Part shown: positions 7,719 to 14,958 of the stretch, in pieces
How positions within the stretch are numbered: the stretch's first letter is position 1
Layout of the letters: each line of letters starts with the position of its first letter
Source of the DNA: an uncultured Saprospiraceae bacterium
Lineage (GTDB): Bacteria > Bacteroidota > Bacteroidia > Chitinophagales > Saprospiraceae
Direction: 5' to 3'
DNA: 64,000 bases
Assembly: GCA_937951615.1 (NCBI GenBank)
Contig: CALFBH010000016.1
Location: 1 to 64,000 of the forward strand
Position numbers and translations under genes: made by a program
The notes under the pieces: generated by a model
Databases searched by the model: none
What the model saw: only the letters and a program-made list of their open reading frames with translations
What the model was told of the DNA's origin: nothing

Positions 7719-9020
7719 CTAAAACTTAATAATCTTCTGAACTTCTAATAAATTATTCGAAAGATTCCTCACTCTGACAAAATACAAACCGTCCGGAAGC
7801 TCTGAAATGTCGATGGTATGAGAATTTTCGACATTAATGACCGTTTGTGTGATTTGTCCAGCAGCATCCAAGATGTCAATTTGATACAGATTTAATGTTC
7901 CATTTATAGTAAATTGATTGGCTACTGGATTTGGAAAAATGACAATATGATTTTCACTGACTTTTATATCTGGTATTGAGGTTGTTATTGAGCAACTATT
8001 CAAGTGCCTGACCAAAAACTCAATCCCGCTCTCTCCATTAGTTGTATTAATGGAGAGTGCCGGGATATCTGCCTTAACTTCTGATACACCCACCGCCAAA
8101 GCAGTATTATGAATTTCTCGACCGTGAAAGGAATGATGAAAGAGGTCCTGACTTGGATGAACTGCTAAGGATTGACTGCTGATGAACAATGGAGGGTCAT
8201 CATTAGACAAGTAAAAAAGTTGATCTACATCCTGTCGATACTGAATCAAAGCAGGGTCAACTAAAATTTGGGAGATAGAGTCAAATCCGCCATGAAAATT
8301 AGAAGCTCTCTCAAAACCCATTAAGTTTTCCATACTATCCAAGGTATAGTTAGTGCCGTTCCCGTCAAAGTTATCGAATACTTGTGTCTCCCATTTATAC
8401 ACATCCAGCGTAGCTTGAGGACCATACAAGTCCACCGCACAAACCCTTGTTGATTGCTGTAAAATAGAATCTGTAGCATTTGGATCTGCCATGTCAGGTC
8501 GAGTTCCCAACCAGTAGCTAATACTTGCTCCAGCTGACCGCCCTTGCAAAGCTATTGTTGTAGAATTAATCTGTAAGTCATTTGAATAATAACGTATAAA
8601 CTGTAGTGCTCTCTTTGCATCATTCAAACATTTGATTACACCTTCATTATCTGGACCAGTATTGTTAATGAGACGATATCCAACACTGGCAAACGCGATT
8701 CCGTTTTCCAGAAAATATTTAATGTCTTGTCTTCTTACAGGAGTTGAAACAATATCCGGAGTACCTGATATAAAACCCCCTCCATGAATAAAAATAACAA
8801 GAGGAAAATTACCTGTGGTATCTGGTAAGAATAAGTGAAAGACTTGCTTATTTAAGTCTATATTGTCATAGTTGAAATTTTGAACAAAGACCGGGTTTGG
8901 ACTGTTTATATTCCAACTTGCGGGGATTGCGTTGAACTGGGGATTAATTTGTGCTATTCCTGAAAAGGAGCATAAGAGGAATATTGATGCAAGTAAATTT
9001 AGTTTCATTGACTTTTTCAT
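7719..9020 (-). CDS. Secreted alpha/beta-hydrolase (esterase) with T9SS sorting domain
   Basis: 433 residues. Signal peptide about 1-24 (LLASIFLLCSFSGIAQ). Carboxylesterase/lipase-like alpha/beta fold about 45-330: oxyanion HGGG at 79-82 and nucleophile elbow GRSAGAS at 160-166 with Ser162; His candidates lie in HHSFHGREIH near 300. The last about 85 residues (VIFPNPVANQF...DISELPDGLYFVRVRN...KIIKF) are a type-A T9SS C-terminal sorting domain, so the enzyme is exported by the T9SS and probably attached to the cell surface. HGGG plus GxSAG suggests a carboxylester hydrolase on short or aryl esters; substrate unknown. Convergent with gldG, so not part of that operon; accessory. Confidence 0.88.
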   Translation of the reverse strand: MKKSMKLNLLASIFLLCSFSGIAQINPQFNAIPASWNINSPNPVFVQNFNYDNIDLNKQVFHLFLPDTTGNFPLVIFIHGGGFISGTPDIVSTPVRRQDIKYFLENGIAFASVGYRLINNTGPDNEGVIKCLNDAKRALQFIRYYSNDLQINSTTIALQGRSAGASISYWLGTRPDMADPNATDSILQQSTRVCAVDLYGPQATLDVYKWETQVFDNFDGNGTNYTLDSMENLMGFERASNFHGGFDSISQILVDPALIQYRQDVDQLFYLSNDDPPLFISSQSLAVHPSQDLFHHSFHGREIHNTALAVGVSEVKADIPALSINTTNGESGIEFLVRHLNSCSITTSIPDIKVSENHIVIFPNPVANQFTINGTLNLYQIDILDAAGQITQTVINVENSHTIDISELPDGLYFVRVRNLSNNLLEVQKIIKF

Positions 9021-9228
9021 TAGTTAAGTATTTTAAATGACTTGCTTTTTTTGTTTGTTTTAATTACTGCTAACTCGTTTAATAATACAATATGGCGTTT
9101 TCCCCCTCCAATTTAGAGCGATACACACAAAACATGCGTGTATTTTCAATAAACCAACTTCAAGAAATAAAAAACCGTAAGCCTGTCTTCTTGAAGTTAG
9201 CGCATGCTTATCTAAAAATCAAAGATAT

Positions 9229-9261
9229 ATAACAGGGCTGACTTCTCATAAGCTCTTACTT
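9229..9261. repeat. 33-bp direct repeat, left copy, flanking HTH gene
   Basis: Identical to 9691-9723 at 31 of 33 positions, same orientation, 462 bp apart. Contains the exact shared word TTCTCATAAGCTCTTACTT. The pair brackets the HTH gene and its operator and looks like the scar of an insertion or a deletion-prone cassette. Confidence 0.8.
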
Positions 9262-9306
9262 ACTCCACATTCATTAGCAATTGCTGACTTATCTTTTTCT
9301 GAGCCA

Positions 9307-9585
9307 TTAATGAGATTTGAATAGTTTTTCAAGTCGCTTATTGTCTTTTGGGAGAAGAAGGGTTTCAAACTCATCAAGTCGGTTGAGCGCCTCTGCTATC
9401 TTAAGAAGAGATTCAAAGGATATTTTTCCAAGTCGTTCAAACCTCTTGATGCTTCCATAAGACACCCCTGATTTATCTACTAAATCCTGTTGAGTCCAGT
9501 TCAATTCTTTTCTTAATTCGGCAACATTCTGAGCTGTTGATTTAAGAATGTCAGAGGGTAATTTATTTATGCTGTATTTTCCCAT
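9307..9585 (-). CDS. Orphan XRE-family HTH regulator (antitoxin-like)
   Basis: 92 residues. XRE/Cro helix-turn-helix at about 18-70: VAELRKELNWTQQDLVDKSGVSYGSIKRFERLGKISFESLLKIAEAL, with the canonical Q-x-D-L-x-x-x-S-G-V-S recognition region. Small HTH proteins of this size in Bacteroidota are often HipB-like antitoxins, but no hipA or other toxin gene follows; only a 286-bp gene-free stretch separates it from the hydrolase. A strong inverted repeat overlaps its own promoter (9588-9645), so autorepression is likely. Its immediate surroundings are bracketed by 33-bp direct repeats. Probably the survivor of a toxin-antitoxin or mobile module. Confidence 0.8.
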   Translation of the reverse strand: MGKYSINKLPSDILKSTAQNVAELRKELNWTQQDLVDKSGVSYGSIKRFERLGKISFESLLKIAEALNRLDEFETLLLPKDNKRLEKLFKSH

Positions 9586-9587
9586 AA

Positions 9588-9645
9588 TAGATAGTATTTT
9601 GTCTAAATATACGTAAAACTATTAAAATAGACAACATATTATCTG
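9588..9645 (-). promoter_or_regulatory. Autoregulatory operator and promoter of the HTH gene
   Basis: Inverted repeat: left arm TAGATAGTATTTTGTCTA (9588-9605), right arm TAGACAACATATTATCTG (9628-9645), complementary at 15 of 18 positions. On the minus strand the arms overlap a promoter TTG (9632-9634), 20-nt spacer, TATATTTA (9604-9611), a 7/8 match to TAnnTTTG. The geometry is typical of HTH repressor autoregulation. Confidence 0.75.
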
Positions 9646-9690
9646 TGATAGATAAAAATAATGGTGCAGATCTGGTCAGGAAATAAAAAT

Positions 9691-9723
9691 ATAATAGGGC
9701 TGAATTCTCATAAGCTCTTACTT
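9691..9723. repeat. 33-bp direct repeat, right copy, flanking HTH gene
   Basis: Second copy of 9229-9261 (31/33 identical). It ends 20 bp before the promoter of the downstream oxidoreductase gene. Confidence 0.8.
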
Positions 9724-9742
9724 CGTTTTATACCAAAAAAAC

Positions 9743-9750
9743 TATCTTTG
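9743..9750 (+). promoter_or_regulatory. Promoter -7 box of the MDR oxidoreductase
   Basis: Perfect TATCTTTG 24 nt before the ATG. Transcription would start about 9757, inside the short CA-rich word AACATCAACACAC (9756-9768), giving a leader of about 17 nt that lacks G. Confidence 0.6.
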
Positions 9751-9773
9751 CACAATAACATCAACACACAAAA

Positions 9774-10796
9774 ATGAAAGCAGCCGTATTAGTCCGTCAT
9801 GGCAGTCCTGACAAAGCCTTTGAAATCAGAGAGCAAGCCATGCCCACTACTGAAGCACACCAAATCTGCATACAAGTCGAAGCCTTTGGGCTCAACTTTG
9901 CCGATGTGATGGCAAGGCGTGGTTTATACGAGGATGCGCCCCCTATGCCAGCTGTTATTGGCTACGATGTCATCGGGCATGTGCATGAAGTAGGCAGCGA
10001 TGTCAATGACTTTCAGGTCGGGCAAAAAGTCATTGCACTGACGCGCTTTGGTGCTTATGCCGAATATGTAGCTACGGATGCGCGAGGCGTGGTCGCTGTA
10101 CCAGAAGATACGGATGCAGGCGAAGGCGTAGCACTAGCTACTCAATACGGCACGGCTTGGTATTGCTCACAAGTCGTCACCAATCTATATGAAGGCGAAC
10201 ACGTTTTGATACAGGCGGCGGCAGGTGGAGTGGGAACGGCTTTGGTGCAACTCGCAAAGCATCGCGGCTGCATTGTCTATGGCACAGCTTCTACACAAAA
10301 ACTGGACTACTTACGTGAAATGGGGGTCGATTATCCCATTGATTATCGGACAACTTCTTTTGATGCGGAAATTCGTAAATTGCGTGGCGAAGCGGGTTTG
10401 GATGTCGTGTTCGACAGCATCGGCGGAGCTTCGGTGAAGAAAGGCTATAAATTGCTCGGTTCGGGCGGGCGACTGATTGCCTATGGCGCAGCCGACATGA
10501 CAACCGGTGGCAGGAAAAGCATTTTCAAAATGATAAAAGTGGCCTTGGGTTTTGGAGTTCATTCGCCCATTGGTTTTCTGCAAAGTTCTCGTGGTCTGAT
10601 TGGTGTCAATATGCTCCGTATTGCCGACGACCGACCGGATACGCTGAAACGCTGTATGGAAGGCGTGGTTGATTATTATAAAAAAGGAATCTTGAAACCT
10701 AAAGTCGGCGGGGCATTTACGATTGACCAATTGGCGGAAGCGCATGATTTGTTGGAGTCGCGGAAGTCTATTGGTAAGGTTGTGGTGAGCTGGTGA
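9774..10796 (+). CDS. Zinc-free MDR-family NAD(P)H:quinone oxidoreductase-like protein
   Basis: 340-residue medium-chain dehydrogenase/reductase. GroES-like domain about 1-125, Rossmann fold with AAAGGVGTALVQLAK at 148-162, NADPH-type YGTAS after the second strand. The catalytic- and structural-zinc cysteines of alcohol dehydrogenases are absent, placing it with quinone oxidoreductases/VAT-1-like reductases. Likely a cytosolic NADPH-dependent reductase of quinones or enones; substrate not deducible. Its promoter lies directly right of the direct repeat flanking the HTH gene. The stop is followed immediately by an inverted CAACAC-type array. Confidence 0.88.
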   Translation: MKAAVLVRHGSPDKAFEIREQAMPTTEAHQICIQVEAFGLNFADVMARRGLYEDAPPMPAVIGYDVIGHVHEVGSDVNDFQVGQKVIALTRFGAYAEYVATDARGVVAVPEDTDAGEGVALATQYGTAWYCSQVVTNLYEGEHVLIQAAAGGVGTALVQLAKHRGCIVYGTASTQKLDYLREMGVDYPIDYRTTSFDAEIRKLRGEAGLDVVFDSIGGASVKKGYKLLGSGGRLIAYGAADMTTGGRKSIFKMIKVALGFGVHSPIGFLQSSRGLIGVNMLRIADDRPDTLKRCMEGVVDYYKKGILKPKVGGAFTIDQLAEAHDLLESRKSIGKVVVSW

Positions 10797-10799
10797 AAT

Positions 10800-10842
10800 G
10801 TGTTGTCGTGTTGTCGTGTTGATGTGTTAATGTGTTAATGTG
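10800..10842 (-). repeat. CAACAC array, inverted copy, left of EAD11 gene
   Basis: 43-bp GTGTTGTC/GTGTTGATGTGTTAATG array; its reverse complement (ACACATTAACACATCAACAC plus CGACAACA words) matches the array at 11811-11869. The two arrays face each other around the EAD11 gene like long degenerate inverted repeats. Confidence 0.8.
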
Positions 10843-10854
10843 AAACTCATATTA

Positions 10855-11811
10855 ATGAAAGCAAGATTAAAATATCAAGAAATTAAGAATCTGATTCGAA
10901 AGAATAAAATAGAAGAGGCATTGGAATGGTTGATTGAAATAGGAGATTCATTAAATCACGTACAATCAGGCAAAACTTTAAGATTATTAAACTCAAATTA
11001 TATAAGGCTAAATGAACAAATCAGAAATAACATAATTGAAAATCAACAAGCGAACATTAATAATAATAAAATTATAATAGCGATTCAACAAGAACTCGAC
11101 GGTTTAGAAAAACATGAAAATTTAAACCTCTCCAACAAACCTGTAAAGACCTTAAATTCAAAACCTTCTGATGAGCTTCTAAAAACAAATACCCAATTAA
11201 CAGAAGAAGACGTTTTCAGAGTAACAAAAACAGCCATTATTACAATTGAGTTAGAAAAAATAAAAGAAGAATTTTATGACGCTGGATGGGAAGAAAGAGG
11301 AGAAATATTGAGTAAATTATTTAAATATTCAGACCATAAAACACTAAGATTATCAAAAGAAATTTTAACATTTCTTTTGGATATTGCAACCGTAACAAGA
11401 AGCGGAATGACTCCAGAAATTGCCTCTCGTATTGAATCCTTAGTTTTTTATTATTTCCCTTACTTTGAAAAAGGAAAAGAAGACGAAGAGTATCAGAACA
11501 TTGCCTTTGAATGTATACATATCGGATATAATATCTTTTATGATGGATCTATTCATCTGAATAATTTAGAAGTAGGCGCTCAAGGGCTTCAAATATTGAA
11601 ATGGATGTATTTGCAGGGTAAGAATAGAGGGCTTGAAAATGTAATGAATGAAGTCAAAGAAACCTATCAAAAATTAGAAGCAACATTAGATAGACCCGAA
11701 AGAAATGACTTAGAAAATGCAAAAAAAGTACTCCAGATTTTTAAAGATGATTTGGACAGACCAGGATTGCAATATCCAATAATGTCGAGCCATTTATCTG
11801 CATTGATATAA
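10855..11811 (+). CDS. Protein with N-terminal effector-associated domain (EAD11-like)
   Basis: 318 residues, distinctly AT-rich compared with its neighbours. Residues about 1-85 (IKNLIRKNKIEEALEWLIEI, then LRLLNSNYIRLNEQIRNNII...NNNKIIIAIQQELDGLE) match the pattern of effector-associated domain 11: a short IxxLIxxxxxEEAL helix, an LLxxxYxRL helix and a final NxIxxAIxELxDxLE helix. EADs are small adaptor helices of bacterial counter-invader (NLR/TRADD-like) systems that join a sensor protein to an effector. Residues about 120-318 are all-helical and unassigned (KLFKYSDHKTLRLSKEIL...), with no catalytic motif visible. No cognate EAD partner is adjacent. GTG at 10840 lies within the repeat; ATG 10855 is preferred. 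Flanked by inverted CAACAC arrays. Confidence 0.65.
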   Translation: MKARLKYQEIKNLIRKNKIEEALEWLIEIGDSLNHVQSGKTLRLLNSNYIRLNEQIRNNIIENQQANINNNKIIIAIQQELDGLEKHENLNLSNKPVKTLNSKPSDELLKTNTQLTEEDVFRVTKTAIITIELEKIKEEFYDAGWEERGEILSKLFKYSDHKTLRLSKEILTFLLDIATVTRSGMTPEIASRIESLVFYYFPYFEKGKEDEEYQNIAFECIHIGYNIFYDGSIHLNNLEVGAQGLQILKWMYLQGKNRGLENVMNEVKETYQKLEATLDRPERNDLENAKKVLQIFKDDLDRPGLQYPIMSSHLSALI

Positions 11812-11869
11812 CGACAACACATTAACACGACAACACCACAACACATCAACACCACAACACCACAACACA
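11811..11869 (+). repeat. CAACAC/CATCAACAC leader array before DUF4340 gene
   Basis: 59 bp of ACGACAACAC, ATTAACAC, CACAACACATCAACACC words with almost no G, ending 8 nt before the next ATG. Reverse-complement counterpart of 10800-10842 and same sense as the arrays before gldG and gcvT. Confidence 0.8.
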
Positions 11870-11877
11870 ATAAAAAC

Positions 11878-12879
11878 ATGAAAAAAACATCCTGGATACT
11901 CCTCCTCATCTTTGCAATACTGGCAGCAGCCACTTATTTCTATTTGAATAAAGAAGATAAGACCTTCAAGGGAGACGAATTTGCCATCAAAAACACAAAA
12001 AAAATTGCTAAAATTGTGATTTGGGACAAAACCAAACGCCGTGTCACCTTGACCAAAGAAGATGACCATTGGCAGGTCAATGGAAAACATCGCGCCCGTC
12101 AGGATGCGGTGGATTTATTATTGAAGACCTTCAGTAGTCTTCATGTCAGGGCAATGGTACCCAAAGCTGCGGAGAACAATATTCGCCGCAACATCAATAC
12201 CAATGGCATCATTTCTGAAATTTATGACAAAGACAATAATCAGCTAAAAGTACTCTACATAGGAAGTGGTTCGCAGGGCAATATGGGTACTTACATGATA
12301 CAAAAAGGCAGCAAGTATCCCTACGAAGTCGGCATACCCAACTGGGATGGTGTACTTGCACCACAATTCATGCTGGACGAAGTAGACTGGAAAGACCGAG
12401 GTGTATTTCGGTATAAAACGGAGGAGATAAAAAGCGTTTCACTAGAATATTTTCAGCCCGATAGAAAAGAACTGTCTTTCCGAATAGATAAAAAAGATGG
12501 CAAATTTCAGGTACAAAAACTATATGGACTACCCGAAAAACGCAGCCCCATCAAAGCCAAAACGCTCTATTATTTGAAAGGCTTTGAAAGTTTGGTCGCA
12601 GAAGCATTTGAATCTAAAAATCCAAAACGGGAGTCTTATACGACAGTAAGTCCATTCTGCGAAATCAAACTAGAGACCAATAAAGGCGAGCAAAAAAAGG
12701 TGCAATTATATCCGCTTCCTGGTCGTAAAACAGGAGAAATCAACGACGGCACACCAGTCCGCGCCAATGTAGAACGTTATTATGCCTCCATCAATGATAA
12801 TGAAGAATTTATGTTGATTCAGGATCGAGTATTTCGTCGTATTCTCGCGCCTAGCAGTTTCTTTTTTGATGAGGAATAA
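11878..12879 (+). CDS. DUF4340 membrane-anchored protein, GldG-associated
   Basis: 333 residues. N-terminal signal-anchor (about 5-22, WILLLIFAILAAATYFYL), then a DUF4340 domain: FAIKNTKKIAKIVIWDKTKRRVTLTKEDDHWQVNGKHRARQDAVDLLLKTFSSL is the family signature. DUF4340 proteins are typically encoded just after the ABC-2 permease/Gldg pair and are thought to be an extracytoplasmic partner of that transporter. Here it lies 4.2 kb downstream of gldG, separated by accessory genes, while keeping the same strand. The CA-rich array forms its leader. Confidence 0.85.
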   Translation: MKKTSWILLLIFAILAAATYFYLNKEDKTFKGDEFAIKNTKKIAKIVIWDKTKRRVTLTKEDDHWQVNGKHRARQDAVDLLLKTFSSLHVRAMVPKAAENNIRRNINTNGIISEIYDKDNNQLKVLYIGSGSQGNMGTYMIQKGSKYPYEVGIPNWDGVLAPQFMLDEVDWKDRGVFRYKTEEIKSVSLEYFQPDRKELSFRIDKKDGKFQVQKLYGLPEKRSPIKAKTLYYLKGFESLVAEAFESKNPKRESYTTVSPFCEIKLETNKGEQKKVQLYPLPGRKTGEINDGTPVRANVERYYASINDNEEFMLIQDRVFRRILAPSSFFFDEE

Positions 12880-12886
12880 CATTCAA

Positions 12887-12924
12887 CAATTCTCTCATTC
12901 ATTCATTCTCTCATTCATTCATTG
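12887..12924 (+). repeat. CTCATTCATTCATT array
   Basis: Three to four CTCATTCATTCATT units between the DUF4340 gene and the Kazal gene; similar words at 4227-4252 and 42637-42657. Pyrimidine/A-rich and G-free in the sense of the downstream gene. Confidence 0.65.
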
Positions 12925-12934
12925 TATTTATATC

Positions 12935-13156
12935 ATGAAAAAAATAGTCCTAATCACCAGTTGTTTCATCATACTCAGCGTCATAGCCTGTAAGGACAAG
13001 CCAGATTGCTACGATGCAGAAATGGAAGCCAACCATCCAGGCATTTGTATCCAGGATTGCCCTGGCGTATGTGGCTGCGATGGCGAAACTTATTGCAACT
13101 CATGTATTGCAAATAGTCAAGGCATTTCTGTTGTATCCAACTCGCCTTGCGATTGA
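12935..13156 (+). CDS. Kazal-type protease-inhibitor lipoprotein
   Basis: 73 residues. Lipoprotein signal peptide with lipobox SVIA-C (Cys19). The mature part carries a Kazal-like core: C-x7-C...CxGVCGCDGETYCNSCxAxxxGI...C, including the CGCDGxTYxNxCxA signature. Kazal domains inhibit serine proteases by a substrate-like loop; in Bacteroidota such short lipoproteins are common and the target protease is unknown. The product should be acylated, in the periplasm or on the cell surface. The frame is open from 12866, overlapping the previous gene, but only the ATG at 12935 yields a signal peptide. A strong hairpin follows. Confidence 0.82.
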   Translation: MKKIVLITSCFIILSVIACKDKPDCYDAEMEANHPGICIQDCPGVCGCDGETYCNSCIANSQGISVVSNSPCD

Positions 13157-13165
13157 AAATCGAAC

Positions 13166-13213
13166 GTTTCGAACGTTTACTAAACCTTCGGAGGTTTAGT
13201 AAACGTTCGAAAC
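13166..13213. terminator. 22-bp perfect hairpin between convergent genes
   Basis: Arms 13166-13187 and 13192-13213 are perfectly complementary over 22 bp with a TCGG loop. It lies between the convergent Kazal and PLP-decarboxylase genes and contains the last codons and stop of the latter. Probable bidirectional terminator. A half-copy (CGAACGTTTCGAACGTTT) extends the left arm, suggesting a repeat-type palindrome. Confidence 0.75.
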
Positions 13214-14587
13214 CAAAGCTCGCGCAAACGAAGCTACAGAAAGCTCCACATCCTTCACCGTCGTCGCCCAAGAACAAACGCTAATGCGAATAACTTTGCG
13301 CCCCTCCCACATAGAACCACCAACCCAACAAGTACGCAATTGCTGAATATTTTCCATCGTTTTTTGAGTCTGTTCATCCGTTGCACAACGTATAATCACC
13401 TGATTGAAAACCACCTCATTTAGCACCTCGAATCCTTCTATTTGCCGCAAGGCATCTGCAAACTGAACCGTTCGCTGGTGCAGCCCATATATCATCTCCT
13501 GAATACCTCTTCTGCCGAGGTACTTCATCGTTGCCCAAAGCTCTACCGCCCTTGCCCGCCTCGACATTTCCTGCGTAAAAAACATCCCATCCCGTTTTTC
13601 ACTCACCACAAAATAGCTCCCCGACGAATGTAAAGCAGCCCTCAATGCCTCTCCATCCTCACACAGCACAATGCCGGAATCGTAAGGCGTATTTAGCGTT
13701 TTATGTCCATCGACTGCCCAGGAATTGGCTTTTTCTATGCCTTTGGTCAGGTATTTCAATTCCTCTACAGTCGCCGCCCATAATCCAAATGCACCATCAA
13801 TATGCACCCAGGCATTTGCTGCATTGGCTTTTGTACAAATTTCTTCAAAAGGATCATAAGAACCACTATTCACATTGCCCGCCTGTAGAATGACGATGGT
13901 AGTATCATCTAGTTCAGGCATTGCCTCGGGGATTATTCTCCCTTGGTCATCTACCTCCACCCACTCTACATTTGTTGTACCAAAGCCCAATAAACCAATC
14001 ACCTTAACGATAGAAGAATGAGCCTGTTTTCCTGCGACCACTCGCAGCCGAGGCGCGTCGAAAAGTCCCTGTTCATTGATGTCCCAGTTTTGTCGTTTCA
14101 ACAGTCGATAACGAGCTGCTGCTAAAGCACAAAAATTAGCCGACGATGTGCCACTGACAAAGCCCGCCACCGTTCGGTCAGGCAATCCAAATAATTGCCG
14201 TAGCCATTTTTCACTAATAGATTCCAGCGTCGAAGCAATGGGCGATAATACATACATCGCTGAATTTTGATCCCAGAAAGTCGCCAGATTTTTAGCTGCC
14301 AAACCTGCGGGTACAGAACTCCCATTGACAAAACCAAAATACCGCCCCCCCACCTGCGGAATAGTGGCTGGAGATCCATATTGATGCAACAGGTCAATCA
14401 CATCAGCTGCCTCGGCTGTTTGTTCTGGCATGTCTTCTTCAAAGTGTTTCAGATTCGCTATCGCAGCTTCCGTCGGATATACCTGACGATCAAATACCTT
14501 GTCGAGGTAATCATAAGCGTAGGTTTGCGCTTGTTTAAATACGCTTTTTTCGCGCATTTCGCGGAACATGGTTTCTTGTAAATTCAT
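13196..14587 (-). CDS. PLP-dependent group II decarboxylase-like enzyme
   Basis: 463 residues, fold-type I PLP enzyme of the group II decarboxylase family (glutamate/aspartate/aromatic amino-acid decarboxylase-like). Visible residues: SGTSSAN at 145-151 for phosphate binding, His190 in GKQAHSS for ring stacking, Asp264 in HIDGAFG, and the PLP lysine Lys296 in VDGHKTLNTPYDSG. The C-terminal small domain (about 365-463) is complete. Likely decarboxylates an amino acid in the cytosol; substrate cannot be set from sequence alone. The last codons lie within the terminator palindrome, so its extreme C-terminus (ALVSNVY) may have been added or changed by the repeat. Confidence 0.87.
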   Translation of the reverse strand: MNLQETMFREMREKSVFKQAQTYAYDYLDKVFDRQVYPTEAAIANLKHFEEDMPEQTAEAADVIDLLHQYGSPATIPQVGGRYFGFVNGSSVPAGLAAKNLATFWDQNSAMYVLSPIASTLESISEKWLRQLFGLPDRTVAGFVSGTSSANFCALAAARYRLLKRQNWDINEQGLFDAPRLRVVAGKQAHSSIVKVIGLLGFGTTNVEWVEVDDQGRIIPEAMPELDDTTIVILQAGNVNSGSYDPFEEICTKANAANAWVHIDGAFGLWAATVEELKYLTKGIEKANSWAVDGHKTLNTPYDSGIVLCEDGEALRAALHSSGSYFVVSEKRDGMFFTQEMSRRARAVELWATMKYLGRRGIQEMIYGLHQRTVQFADALRQIEGFEVLNEVVFNQVIIRCATDEQTQKTMENIQQLRTCWVGGSMWEGRKVIRISVCSWATTVKDVELSVASFARALVSNVY

Positions 14588-14623
14588 TAAGCAAATATAC
14601 TATACTTTGAACAAAAGAAATGA

Positions 14624-14646
14624 GCTACGAATACACGAATAATTTT
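14624..14646. repeat. GCYACGAATRCACGAATAATTTT repeat, copy 1
   Basis: 23-bp word, 21/23 identical to 58878-58900. In the second place it forms one arm of a terminator-like hairpin; here the second arm is degenerate (TTGATTCGCC). Confidence 0.55.
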
Positions 14647-14726
14647 CTTGATTCGCCTAAAAACTCCTAGCATAATATTAAATTGCATTTTTTTAATCAT
14701 AAATACTCCGTATTGGTTTCTAAACT

Positions 14727-14870
14727 GCTATACACTTTTCAATTTGAATGGCATTATCCCCTTTTGGAAGGGGTGCAGGGGATGGACAACTGGGCAAAGT
14801 TTTCCGATTTTCCACCCCCTTATTCCCCCTCCAAAGGGGGATATTCAGCATTTTAGCAAAAGTGTATAGC
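14727..14870. repeat. Palindromic intergenic element, copy 1
   Basis: 144-bp element with perfect 13-bp terminal inverted repeats GCTATACACTTTT (14727-14739) and AAAAGTGTATAGC (14858-14870), inner CCCC/GGGG-rich arms and a core ending CCGATTTTCCACCCCCTT (14804-14821). Copy 2 is at 53866-53987. No ORF of credible quality. It sits in the 371-bp gap between the PLP enzyme (divergent) and the CMD gene. Similarity continues downstream as GAAACATCCAATAATA (14899-14914). Could be a non-autonomous mobile element or a structured RNA/terminator family. Confidence 0.8.
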
Positions 14871-14958
14871 GGTTTAATTGGTTTCAAAATAAATAAAAGA
14901 AACATCCAATAATACCCACAACCAATACGAAGTATTGAAATCAAAAATTTATACAAAA

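Noticed and set aside
10291-10745. Antisense ORFs over the MDR gene, and many plus-strand ORFs over the giant adhesin gene (18.2-36.7 kb)
   Set aside because: Shadows of strongly coding frames; repetitive products mirror the HYR and SYDLT codons.
11811-11869. CAACAC array considered as a CRISPR array
   Set aside because: Units of 6-9 bp without unique spacers and no cas genes.
13161-13213. Palindrome considered as a recombinase attachment site
   Set aside because: No integrase gene nearby and no second copy in the window; terminator between convergent genes is the simpler reading.
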